Below are positions 1 through 6,953 of a DNA stretch of 13,933 bases, one piece after another. A program made the translations under genes and the position numbers. The DNA is from Clostridia bacterium. Its GTDB lineage: Bacteria; Bacillota; Clostridia; Peptostreptococcales; Anaerovoracaceae. The stretch spans positions 1-13,933 of the forward strand of contig JAKSSJ010000026.1 of assembly GCA_024403215.1 (NCBI GenBank), read 5' to 3'. Numbering within the stretch: position 1 is the first letter of the stretch; each line of letters opens with the position of its first letter. The notes under the pieces were generated by a model. The model saw only the letters and a program-made list of their open reading frames with translations. It was not told the DNA's origin and ran no database searches.

Positions 1-37
1 GGCAATAACATGAATTTGTGGGGGCATAACAGAATCA

Positions 38-530
38 AACCCACCACAAATCCGGAAAAAACATAAATTTATGGTGGGTTTCTGATTAAAAAATGCAGCC
101 AACCTTGCCACTTATTAAAAAATACCTGCAAAGTGGCAAGGTTTTAGAGCCTATAAAAGAAGCCTACCTTGCCACTTATTCAAAAACCCTGCAATGTGGC
201 AAGGTTTTAGAGCCAATAAAAGAAGCCTACCTTGCCACATATTAAAAAATACCGCAAAGTGGCAAGGTTTTTGAAAGAATTTTAAACTTTTAGCGTAAAA
301 AACCTTGCCACTTTTAAAGAAAACTAAAGATGTGGCAAGGTGGATGCAAAAAAACAAGTAAAAAACCTTGCCACTTTTAAGGAAAATTAAAGATGTGGCA
401 AGGTAGATGCAAAAAAGCAGGTGAAAAACCTTGCCATTTTGAAGAAAAACTAAAGATGTGGCAAGGTGGATGTGAAAAAGTACATGAAAAACCTTGCCAC
501 TTTACGCAAATTCAGCGGAAGTGGCAAGGT
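38..530. repeat. Tandem array of eight inverted-repeat units, 63-bp period
   Basis: Seven units carry the arm ACCTTGCCAC and, 30-31 bp downstream, its reverse complement GTGGCAAGGT. Arm starts are 102/133, 166/196, 229/259, 302/332, 365/395, 428/458 and 491/521. An eighth unit (38-80) keeps the layout but has different, still complementary arms (AACCCACCA and TGGTGGGTT). Unit-to-unit spacing is 63, 64, 63, 73, 63, 63 and 63 bp. Loops and spacers fall into two subfamilies: units at 102-268 have ATTAAAAAATAC-like loops, and units at 302-467 have TTTAAAGAAAACTAAAGAT-like loops. The last unit is diverged, and the left arm of the sixth has lost one C. Short open frames cross the array on both strands, but they are repeat translations without ribosome binding sites. 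Function is unknown; a protein-binding array, a structured RNA or a palindromic repeat element are all possible. Confidence 0.9.
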
Positions 531-545
531 TAGGCGCTGTAGCGG

Positions 546-738
546 CGGCAAGCGGGAGCGCGCAGCTATTGCCGTTTTGGCGGCTGGGCCTGAGGCCCCT
601 CCCAGGCCAGCAGGCCCAAAGCCGCCAACCCGGAATTATGGAATTAAGACGGAAGCAGCCGTAACAGATAATCCCGCATTTCTTGGTTGGTGGCTTAGGC
701 TTCGCCTTTGGCTCGCCTTCGCCTACCAACAGAAATGC
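546..738. other. GC-rich tract of consecutive hairpins
   Basis: This stretch is clearly richer in G and C than its surroundings and is almost fully occupied by inverted repeats. CGGCAA/TTGCCG spans 546-574. TTGGCGGCT-GGGCCTG (577-592) pairs with 611-628, with a 2-base bulge. ACGG/CCGT spans 649-662. An imperfect stem joins 676-694 to 721-738. No protein family is recognisable in either open frame that crosses it (Pro/Arg/Ala-rich, no ribosome binding site). It continues the hairpin array on its left and ends at a strong terminator, so it may be the 3' domain of one long plus-strand structured RNA. A non-autonomous mobile palindromic element is the alternative. Confidence 0.6.
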
Positions 739-741
739 TAT

Positions 742-780
742 AAAAATCAAGCATTTTCGGAGAAAATGCTTGATTTTTTT
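742..780 (+). terminator. Strong intrinsic terminator
   Basis: A perfect 16-bp stem (742-757 with 763-778) encloses a 5-nt loop (CGGAG) and ends in a T-run at 774-780. The orientation favours plus-strand transcription arriving from the repeat region. No protein gene lies upstream within the window, so its existence suggests that the repeat and hairpin region is transcribed. Confidence 0.85.
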
Positions 781-798
781 CGCCGTTTTTGGTATTTT
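770..798 (+). promoter_or_regulatory. Candidate promoter of the Lrp-family gene
   Basis: TTGATT (770-775) and TATTTT (793-798) are separated by 17 bp, and the -10 is preceded by TGG, an extended -10 feature. Each hexamer matches the consensus at only four positions. The -35 would lie within the 3' arm of the preceding terminator. The predicted start near 805 gives a leader of about 105 nt that includes the 20-bp repeats. Confidence 0.3.
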
Positions 799-822
799 AG
801 AGAAAAATAGTCGTTTTTAGGC

Positions 823-902
823 GGCGCGTTGCCGTTTTTGAAGGCGCGTTGGCGTTATTGAAGGCATGCCGGTGATTTTGAAGGCATGTCGGTGATTTTG
901 GA
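823..902. repeat. 20-bp tandem repeat, four copies, in the lrp leader
   Basis: Four contiguous 20-bp units lie at 823-842, 843-862, 863-882 and 883-902. The first pair begins GGCGCGTT and the second pair GGCATG[CT]C. All end in a T-rich TTGAA/TTGGA segment. Partial copies are visible upstream (CGTTTTTAGG near 812-821) and downstream (GGCGTTTT at 903). The last unit supplies the GGAGG ribosome binding site (900-904) of the downstream gene, so the array has expanded directly against the translation signal. Confidence 0.85.
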
Positions 903-910
903 GGCGTTTT

Positions 911-1363
911 ATGGCTATTGATAGCATTGATGCAAAAATTTTAGAGGTTCTGCAGGAAAATGCCAGAGTTTCTATTTCGGAGATCTCAAAGCGCATTAAT
1001 CTTTCCCTGTCTGCTGTTTCTGACAGGCTTAAAAAGCTTGAGCAGAGTGGCATCATTGAGCAATACACCACTGTTCTTTCCCCAAAGGAAATGGATAGGG
1101 GTCTTCAGGCTGTTATGCTTGTTGGCGTTAATGGATCTCTTGATACCAAGGATCTTTTTAAGATAGTAAATGAATCAGATGAGATTTTGGAATGCTTCTT
1201 TGTTACCGGCTCATGTGACTATATAATTAAAATCGCAACAAAGGATACTGATTCCCTTGCTGCGCTTATGAAAAAAATCAAAGAAGTTAGAGGTGTCAGC
1301 ATAACAGAAACTGATGTTGTCCTCGACCAAGTTAAATTAAAACATTCCGTTTCACCAGTTTAA
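911..1363 (+). CDS. Lrp/AsnC-family transcriptional regulator
   Basis: This is a 150-residue DNA-binding regulator of the Lrp/AsnC (feast/famine) family, of typical length. Residues 1-60 form the winged helix: IDAKILEVLQENARVSISEI, then the recognition helix LSLSAVSDRLKKLEQSGII. The rest is the RAM (ligand-binding and oligomerisation) domain, including the characteristic GSCDYIIKIA stretch at 101-110. Members sense amino acids or related metabolites and bind several phased sites, often with DNA wrapping. The ATG at 911 is preceded by GGAGG with a 6-nt gap. The gene is monocistronic and faces the tadA-side genes across a shared terminator. Specific ligand and targets cannot be read from the sequence. 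The phased inverted-repeat array upstream is a possible target, but this is only inference. Confidence 0.93.
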   Translation: MAIDSIDAKILEVLQENARVSISEISKRINLSLSAVSDRLKKLEQSGIIEQYTTVLSPKEMDRGLQAVMLVGVNGSLDTKDLFKIVNESDEILECFFVTGSCDYIIKIATKDTDSLAALMKKIKEVRGVSITETDVVLDQVKLKHSVSPV

Positions 1364-1369
1364 TAACAC

Positions 1370-1402
1370 AAAAAATCTCGACCACATGGCCGAGATTTTT
1401 TT
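1370..1402. terminator. Bidirectional intrinsic terminator
   Basis: AAAAAATCTCG (1370-1380) pairs with CGAGATTTTTT (1391-1401) across a short loop. A-run and T-run flanks let it act for the Lrp-family gene on plus and for the converging minus-strand gene. Confidence 0.85.
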
Positions 1403-1420
1403 AAATCGGATACCCTTATA

Positions 1421-2365
1421 CTACTTCTTTGATTTCTTTCCTTTGCTGTTTGCTTCTCTTTGTGCTTCTGCTGCTTTTTGCTTTGCGAGCTTAAGTTCTG
1501 CAACTCTCTTCTTTTCTTTAGAAACAGCCTTTGGAACTTCTCTTCCGCTAAGTGTAATTGACTTTGGTCCTTTTACGTGATAGAGGGATTCACTTCTTTG
1601 AGCTTCAAGCTCTGCTTCAATCTTTGCTTCAAGTGCATCGATTTCTGCTTGCTTTGCTGCTTCCTTCTTTGCAGCTTCTGCTTCGAGTTTTTCTTGCTCT
1701 TTCTTTTGCTTTGCTCTCTCCTTCTCAACTATTGCCTTAGCTTCATCGAGAGAAATATTCTTTTCCTTAGCAAGCTTGTATGGGTTTAAAGCTTCTTCCT
1801 TCTTCTTTGCGATTACCTTTGGATCATTAGCTTCGTTAGCTTTCTTCTGTGCTCTTGATGTTGCAATTACCATGATGAGCATCATACCAAACATCATCAC
1901 AATTGAGATTAAACCGTCTGTCTTTGTGTTTCTTGTTTTGAAAGTAGATGTGAATCCAGAATTAAGCTTATCGCCATTAGATGCAACAATGCCATCTTCA
2001 ACTACAATTTGAAATTCTTCATTAGGACTTACTGTTCCTTCAAGAACATACCAGAGCTCATTTGGATATTTGTCGGAGTGAACAAGCTTAACATTTCCCT
2101 TTGCAGCAGAATACTCAGACACAGCGCCGTTTTCATCCTTTACTGTTCCAAGAAGCTTAAATCTGGAAAGGTTTGTGCTATCATTTGCTTCGCTAGATAC
2201 GTCTTCATTAAACTTTACCTTTACAGCCATGTTTGTTGTCTGCAGTCCCTTTTGGCCATCCTTTGGTGTGATGCCTGTGATTTCAAGACTGCCAGCAAAT
2301 GCCATGCATGTAGCTGCAAGAATTAATGCGAGCGTAATGCCAAGACATACAATTTTTTTCTTCAT
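1421..2365 (-). CDS. Membrane protein: signal peptide, Ig-like domain, TM helix, charged coiled-coil tail
   Basis: This is a 314-residue protein of unknown function. Residues 1-24 are a signal peptide (KKK, hydrophobic core, then AFA|G). Residues 27-145 resemble a bacterial Ig-like domain of the Big_5/SbsA type (ITGITPKDGQKG at the start, then VKVKFNEDVSSEA). Residues 151-170 form one hydrophobic transmembrane helix (GLISIVMMFGMMLIMVIATS). Residues 180-314 are extremely rich in Lys, Glu and Ala, with two likely coiled-coil stretches (about 183-258 and 280-308) and a Lys-rich end. The expected topology is an external Ig domain and a cytoplasmic tail. The ATG overlaps the tadA stop by 4 bp (ATGA) and has a GGAGG site inside tadA, so the two are translationally coupled. 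A structural or scaffolding envelope role is possible, but nothing shows it directly. Confidence 0.85.
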   Translation of the reverse strand: MKKKIVCLGITLALILAATCMAFAGSLEITGITPKDGQKGLQTTNMAVKVKFNEDVSSEANDSTNLSRFKLLGTVKDENGAVSEYSAAKGNVKLVHSDKYPNELWYVLEGTVSPNEEFQIVVEDGIVASNGDKLNSGFTSTFKTRNTKTDGLISIVMMFGMMLIMVIATSRAQKKANEANDPKVIAKKKEEALNPYKLAKEKNISLDEAKAIVEKERAKQKKEQEKLEAEAAKKEAAKQAEIDALEAKIEAELEAQRSESLYHVKGPKSITLSGREVPKAVSKEKKRVAELKLAKQKAAEAQREANSKGKKSKK

Positions 2366-2775
2366 TGTTTTTCCTCCGATGATCCTTTATTTTCTATGCG
2401 CCTTCTTTTAAAAAAGTCTCTTATTATTCTGGCGCACTCATCTGCTAAAATGCCATCTCTTGTTCCAACGTATACGTTATCAAAGCGTGCGAGCGAAATT
2501 GCACCGCTACACATTGGACAAGGATCTGTTGTGACATAAAGGTCACAGCCGTTAAGTCTCCACCTATCTAGCTGCCTGCACGCATTTCTTATTGCAGACA
2601 TCTCTGCATGACAAGTTGGATCCTTATCGCTCTCCATAGTGTCATGGCCTCGTGCTATGATTTGGCCTTCAAAAACAACTACGGCGCCTATTGGAACTTC
2701 ATCTATTTCTAAAGATTTTTGAGCCTCTATGAGGGCCTCCCTCATAAATTCTTCTTTCGTATATATAATGTCCAT
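2362..2775 (-). CDS. tadA: tRNA adenosine(34) deaminase TadA, internally shortened
   Basis: TadA converts adenosine 34 of tRNA-Arg(ACG) to inosine so that CGN codons can be read. The zinc/catalytic motifs are intact: CHAEM (His56, Glu58) and PCPMC (Cys86, Cys89). The GILADECARIIRDFFKRRR helix near the C-terminus is also typical. The conserved segment that normally links GARD to GILADE (about 26 residues, helix plus last core strand) is missing: here GTRD runs directly into GILADE. I chose the ATG at 2775 (137 aa) because the predicted transcript start near 2791 would leave almost no leader for the alternative ATG at 2787. Its end overlaps the downstream membrane protein gene by 4 bp. TadA is the clear family, but whether this shortened form is active is uncertain. 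Confidence 0.9.
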   Translation of the reverse strand: MDIIYTKEEFMREALIEAQKSLEIDEVPIGAVVVFEGQIIARGHDTMESDKDPTCHAEMSAIRNACRQLDRWRLNGCDLYVTTDPCPMCSGAISLARFDNVYVGTRDGILADECARIIRDFFKRRRIENKGSSEEKQ

Positions 2776-2797
2776 AAGCCTAAACATTTTACCATAT

Positions 2798-2826
2798 TTT
2801 ATAGTTGACGAAAAGACCCTTTTGAA
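2798..2826 (-). promoter_or_regulatory. Candidate tadA promoter
   Basis: On the minus strand TTCAAA (2821-2826) and TATAAA (2798-2803) are exactly 17 bp apart. The -10 matches the consensus at five of six positions and the -35 at four. Transcription would begin near 2791, only a few bases before the first possible tadA start codon. Confidence 0.5.
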
Positions 2827-2877
2827 CGATAATGTGTAGGGTAGAAGCCTAGATTTGAGCTTTCTTACTAATATTAT

Positions 2878-2952
2878 GCCTCCATAGTTAAATGGATATA
2901 ACGTAGGTTTCCTAAACCTTTGTTCGCAGTTCGATTCTGCGTGGGGGTACCA
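2878..2952 (+). tRNA. tRNA-Arg (anticodon CCT)
   Basis: The cloverleaf is 72 nt plus an encoded CCA (2950-2952). The acceptor stem GCCTCCA pairs with TGGGGGT (two G-U pairs), the D stem is GTTA/TAAC, and the T stem CGCAG/CTGCG surrounds TTCGATT. The anticodon loop TTCCTAA has CCT at 2911-2913, reading AGG. The anticodon stem has one T-T mismatch at its outer pair (27-43). A terminator follows directly, so it is a single-gene unit. Confidence 0.95.
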
Positions 2953-2985
2953 AAAAACCTGGACAGAGGGCCAGGTTTTTATTTT
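2953..2985. terminator. Bidirectional terminator (tRNA / SLH operon)
   Basis: AAAAACCTGG (2953-2962) pairs perfectly with CCAGGTTTTT (2971-2980) around an 8-nt loop. It begins immediately after the tRNA CCA end. The A-run on the left gives a T-run for minus-strand transcripts of the SLH-protein operon as well. Confidence 0.88.
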
Positions 2986-3027
2986 CCTAAAGATGCCGTG
3001 GGGCTTGAAATTTCAACGTTCCCAAGC

Positions 3028-4995
3028 TTAGTAAGCGTAGGTCATTACGTATACAATGCCGTCCAGGCCGTAAAGGTCAAAGCCCTGGCCATATCCTAGA
3101 GCCTCAGACAGATCCGTCCACTTTAGAGTGTCCTTATTGTAGCACTGAAGCTCAGGGCTTATATTATACGTCCTGCCAGAAACAGTCTGAACCATCTTTT
3201 CTGATATTATCTCTTCTGCTTTTACAGAATTGAGATAAGAAAGTGGCTGAACGTTTACAAAATTCTTTCCATTATCATGAGCAAGGAAATAACCTTCTCC
3301 AACTTCATAATATGCAGCATTTCTTGAAAGTGTTCCATCTGCATTTGTGATTGTCATGTAATAGTAATCTGTCGGATGTTTATAGGTATAATCTGTTTCA
3401 AGCGTTACAACTCCATAACCTGCAACTGCCTTTCCACTCTGATAATCGTGGACAACAATTAAATCTATTTCTCCGTTTGCGTTTTCTCTTGCGTAGCTTA
3501 CTGTTTTAACCGTAAGATCCTTAAGAGCAGTTTCTTCTCCGTTTTCAAATACTAATGCATTCTCTGCAATTTTTTTATTTCCAAGTGTTTTGGAAGTAAG
3601 ATCTAAGTTTCCTTGACTAGATTTAAGTTCTTCAAAACTATACTTGTATGAATAACCTTGTCCATATTCATTGTATTCTCTGCTTACAAAGCTAAGTCTT
3701 ACTGCTTTTCCGCAAAGAGAAAGGTCTTCCACTTTAATTGCAATGTCTGATAACTCATCACCGCAAATCATATGTGCGGTTCCATTTGTATCAACAACAA
3801 AGACTGCATTGTTTTGAGTTGTTGTATATCCGTAAGCTCCAACTTCTCCAACTCTTCCGTCTGCTGTAAAGTACAAGCTAACGTGGCTTCCTGCCTTGTT
3901 CTTTTCAAGACTTTTTGCTGCAGGAGATAAAACATCAAGAGTGCTTCCGCCGAGCACTGTAACAGAGCTTGCATTTGCTGGACTTGGATCTACACTTTCG
4001 AGCATTGCTGTAAGTTTGGTATCACAAACAACAATTTTGTTTTCGTCTTCTCTATATACAGCAACGTCGCCTGTTTTAATCTTGTCTACTGTTACTAAAG
4101 CACCGTTTTTATAAATGCTGTAATCACTTCTTCCCGCAAGAGCATTGAGCTCCGTAGCATCTGCTCCACGCTTTATAACTATGCATGCTCCGCCTTCAGC
4201 GTCCACTAGCGAGCTTGGCATAAAGGTAACAGCTTTGCCGTCTCCACTTCTTAATACAACATAACCGGTTTTACCAACAAGAGTCGATGTGCTCATGCTC
4301 TTAGACATTGAATAGCTCTGACCATTTTTTGTTGTGAGCGTTCTTGATCCAATGTTTACTGATTTTAAAGTTGTCTCACCAGAAAAACTAAATGAACTTC
4401 TTTTGTTTTGTGCATCGATCTTGATTGCATTAACAAAGAGGTTTGCAGCATCTCCTCTTGAGATTCCGCTTGATGCGCCCCCAGCATTAACGCCAACAAA
4501 CATTCCTGCGCTCTCAGCAAAGTTCATATGACCATAAGGCCATACACCACCTATTTCTTCATCTGTATATCCAATCAGTCTAAGAAGAATGGTAACTGCT
4601 TCACCAGTTTTAATTTCATTAGCCGGCTTAAAGCTTCCGTCTGGCATGCCCTTTACTATGGCAAGTTCTTTTGCTGCCATATTTACATAAGGCGCAAACC
4701 ACTCGCTTGCCTTAACGTCAGGGAAAATTGTCATGCTAGAATATTTGTTAAAGCTTGCTTCTGTATGCATAGCGATTACTGCAAGCTTACAAAATTCTGC
4801 TCTTGTTAGTTTTTCATCTGGATTATATTTTCCATCACCAACGCCATCAACAACTCCCATGAGCTTTAACACCTCAACAGCAGCTGCTGTTCTTGAATCA
4901 GTGATGTCTGTAAAGCTTGATGCTGCAAAGGAAAAGCTTACGCTTCCTAAAACTAATGCAAGCATCAGCATTATTGATAAAATTCTTTTCTTCAT
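3028..4995 (-). CDS. SLH-domain surface protein (S-layer anchored)
   Basis: This is a 655-residue exported protein. Residues 1-24 are a signal peptide (KKR, long hydrophobic core, SFA|A). SLH motif 1 is at about 28-75 (FTDI, ending LTRAEFCKLAVIA), motif 2 at 91-142 (FPDV, then GSFKPANEIKTGEAV), and motif 3 at about 152-192 is more degenerate (ISRGDAANLF). SLH triplets hold proteins to pyruvylated secondary cell-wall polymers. The remaining 460 residues are Ser/Thr/Gly-rich and look beta-rich, with no catalytic motif that I recognise. AGGAG precedes the ATG by about 8 nt, and the gene starts 11 nt after the permease stop. It is therefore the last gene of the exporter operon, which suggests that it works with, or is exported or assembled by, that transporter. 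Confidence 0.92.
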   Translation of the reverse strand: MKKRILSIMLMLALVLGSVSFSFAASSFTDITDSRTAAAVEVLKLMGVVDGVGDGKYNPDEKLTRAEFCKLAVIAMHTEASFNKYSSMTIFPDVKASEWFAPYVNMAAKELAIVKGMPDGSFKPANEIKTGEAVTILLRLIGYTDEEIGGVWPYGHMNFAESAGMFVGVNAGGASSGISRGDAANLFVNAIKIDAQNKRSSFSFSGETTLKSVNIGSRTLTTKNGQSYSMSKSMSTSTLVGKTGYVVLRSGDGKAVTFMPSSLVDAEGGACIVIKRGADATELNALAGRSDYSIYKNGALVTVDKIKTGDVAVYREDENKIVVCDTKLTAMLESVDPSPANASSVTVLGGSTLDVLSPAAKSLEKNKAGSHVSLYFTADGRVGEVGAYGYTTTQNNAVFVVDTNGTAHMICGDELSDIAIKVEDLSLCGKAVRLSFVSREYNEYGQGYSYKYSFEELKSSQGNLDLTSKTLGNKKIAENALVFENGEETALKDLTVKTVSYARENANGEIDLIVVHDYQSGKAVAGYGVVTLETDYTYKHPTDYYYMTITNADGTLSRNAAYYEVGEGYFLAHDNGKNFVNVQPLSYLNSVKAEEIISEKMVQTVSGRTYNISPELQCYNKDTLKWTDLSEALGYGQGFDLYGLDGIVYVMTYAY

Positions 4996-5006
4996 TGCAG
5001 ATACTC

Positions 5007-6254
5007 CTATTCTGCTCTTAAAGCTTCAACAGGCTGAAGCTTTGCTGCCTGCGCTGCTGGATAAGATCCAAACAGCAGTCCCAATACTACCGATAAAGTA
5101 AATGTAAGCAGTGTTACCCAAACTGGTGGCAATATGCTCATCTGAAGTATGAGATGCCCCAGGATAATACTTGCTACATAACCAATTGCAATTCCTATGA
5201 TGCCGCCCATTCCGCAAAGCATTCCAGCCTCTACAAGAAACTGTGCTATTATGCTTCCCTTTGTGGCACCAATGGCACGCCTTATACCAATCTCTTTGGT
5301 TCTCTCTGTTACTGTTACGAGCATTATATTCATAATACCAATACCACCAACAAGAAGCGAGATTGCTGCAATACCACCAAGTATCAGGCCTATCATATTA
5401 AGGGTTTCGTTCTCCTGCTGCTGCCAAGTGTTTTCTGAATAAACATCATAGCCACCAGTTGCAGTATTTACTGCACCCTTTAAGAATCCACCGATTAAAG
5501 AAATTGCTTCCTTTAGCGTCTTAGAATCCTTTGCCTTTACAACAAAGTTGTTGATCTCGCCACCAAGAGTTCTTTTTGCAGTGTATGGAATAAGGATAAA
5601 GTTGTCCATTGATTTATTGGAACCATCTTCTGATCTTGGAGCGTAAACACCAATGACTTCGTAGTTTGTTCCGTTAAACTGCATTTCTTTTCCGATTGGA
5701 TCTAGCTTTCCAAAGAATGCTGTATATGCTTCTGATCCAAGAACACAAACGTTATTGTATTTTTCAAGATCTAAAACTGCAAGGTCTCTTCCTTTGACGA
5801 GCTTTAAGTTATTGCACATTGCATACTGCTCGCTGCCGTAGTAGAGCTGTGGTGGACCACTGATGTAGTTCCAGTTGTCATCATACTGATATTCCATATT
5901 AGCAGATGACTTGGTTCCGTATACTACAGTTGCATTGCAATATCCGTTTGGAGTAACTCCTATAACCTTATCAGGTATGCTGCTGCAGAACGATGAGAGC
6001 TCAGGATAATAGTCCTTGGTGTTCATGCTATTTCCTTGCTCATCGTACATCCAGGAATAAATAGAAACAGTAATTCTATTGCTTCCCATTGCAGAATACA
6101 TCTCTGCTGTCTTTGCCTTCATTCCTTCCATTACAGATACTATGGTCATTACTGCCGCAATACCTATAAATATAGAAAGAACCGTAAGCATGGACCTTCC
6201 TCTTTTCCCTTTGATAGAACGCCAAGCGAACTTAATCGATTGTAAAATATTCAC
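5007..6254 (-). CDS. MacB-type ABC transporter permease (FtsX family)
   Basis: This is a 415-residue permease. TM1 lies at about 22-44. A large extracytoplasmic MacB_PCD-like domain (about 45-280) follows, then three C-terminal helices at about 285-312, 334-364 and 378-398 forming the FtsX domain. The coupling-region sequence TERTKEIGIRRAIGATKGSI is characteristic. Such permeases do not move substrate across the membrane directly but drive extrusion mechanically together with an adaptor. The start codon is GTG (6252-6254), sharing one base with the TAG stop of the ATPase gene. A strong AAAGGAGG sits about 10 nt upstream. The close neighbours (adaptor, ATPase, SLH protein) mark an export system. 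The substrate is unknown. Confidence 0.95.
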   Translation of the reverse strand: MNILQSIKFAWRSIKGKRGRSMLTVLSIFIGIAAVMTIVSVMEGMKAKTAEMYSAMGSNRITVSIYSWMYDEQGNSMNTKDYYPELSSFCSSIPDKVIGVTPNGYCNATVVYGTKSSANMEYQYDDNWNYISGPPQLYYGSEQYAMCNNLKLVKGRDLAVLDLEKYNNVCVLGSEAYTAFFGKLDPIGKEMQFNGTNYEVIGVYAPRSEDGSNKSMDNFILIPYTAKRTLGGEINNFVVKAKDSKTLKEAISLIGGFLKGAVNTATGGYDVYSENTWQQQENETLNMIGLILGGIAAISLLVGGIGIMNIMLVTVTERTKEIGIRRAIGATKGSIIAQFLVEAGMLCGMGGIIGIAIGYVASIILGHLILQMSILPPVWVTLLTFTLSVVLGLLFGSYPAAQAAKLQPVEALRAE

Positions 6255-6952
6255 TACCAGTCCACCTCCTTTGTCCTATCCTCAATAATTTTTCCGTCTT
6301 GGAGTCTTACAATTCTTTTTGCCGTATCTGCAATTGAGTTGTCGTGAGTAATAAGTATTACTGTTGTTCCAAGTCTATTGAGCTGCTGAAGGAAGGAGAG
6401 TATGTCTTTTCCTGTGTGCGAGTCTAAGGCGCCAGTTGGCTCATCGGCCATTACAATGTTTGGCTTTGTTGCAATTGCTCTTGCAATAGCAACTCTTTGC
6501 TGCTGACCACCAGACATCTGCACAGGCTTATGTTTTTCTCTTCCTGCAAGGCCAACTCTTTCTAGAGCTTCCTTGGCCATGCGCTTTCTTTCTCCTGCTT
6601 CTATTCCTTGATATATGAGCGGCAGTTCAACGTTTTCTAAAACCGTGAGGCTCTGGATTAAGTTGTACTGCTGGAATATGAAGCCTATTTCTTTATTTCT
6701 AATTCTTGAAAGCTCTTTATCAGAGAGCGTCTTTACATCGACGCCGTTTAGATAAAAATCACCTCTTGTAGGAATATCCAGGCATCCAAGCACATTCATC
6801 ATTGTTGATTTACCGCTTCCTGATTGCCCGACTATTGCTACAAATTCTCCCTTATCAATTTCCAGGGATACACCATCTAAGGCTCTGACTTCGCTCTCAA
6901 GACCTTCTGAGTATATCTTATACACAGAATCAATTTTGATTAGCTTTGCCAT
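6254..6952 (-). CDS. MacB/LolD-type ABC transporter ATP-binding protein
   Basis: This is a 232-residue ATPase subunit with all motifs present: Walker A GQSGSGKST (42-50), Q-loop FQQYNL (Q94), signature MSGGQQQR (146-153), Walker B IVMADEP (166-172) and H-loop ITHD (H203). The GALDSHTGKDIL D-loop region and the overall length match the MacB/LolD/FtsE group that pairs with FtsX-fold permeases. A GGGGG ribosome binding site lies 5 nt before the ATG. The gene starts 1 nt after the adaptor stop and overlaps the permease start by 1 nt, so translation of all three is probably coupled. Confidence 0.97.
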   Translation of the reverse strand: MAKLIKIDSVYKIYSEGLESEVRALDGVSLEIDKGEFVAIVGQSGSGKSTMMNVLGCLDIPTRGDFYLNGVDVKTLSDKELSRIRNKEIGFIFQQYNLIQSLTVLENVELPLIYQGIEAGERKRMAKEALERVGLAGREKHKPVQMSGGQQQRVAIARAIATKPNIVMADEPTGALDSHTGKDILSFLQQLNRLGTTVILITHDNSIADTAKRIVRLQDGKIIEDRTKEVDW

Positions 6953-6953
6953 T

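Noticed and set aside
151..357. Minus-strand open frame of 68 codons with repeated WQGRLLL
   Set aside because: It is a translation of the repeat units, which are nearly a multiple of three in length. No ribosome binding site or known family.
38..530. CRISPR array
   Set aside because: Repeats are only about 10-12 bp, alternate in orientation, and the intervening sequences are themselves similar between units. There is no leader and no cas gene.
466..810. Plus-strand open frame of 114 codons across the last repeat and the GC-rich hairpins
   Set aside because: It passes through hairpins and the terminator, has no ribosome binding site and no recognisable domain.
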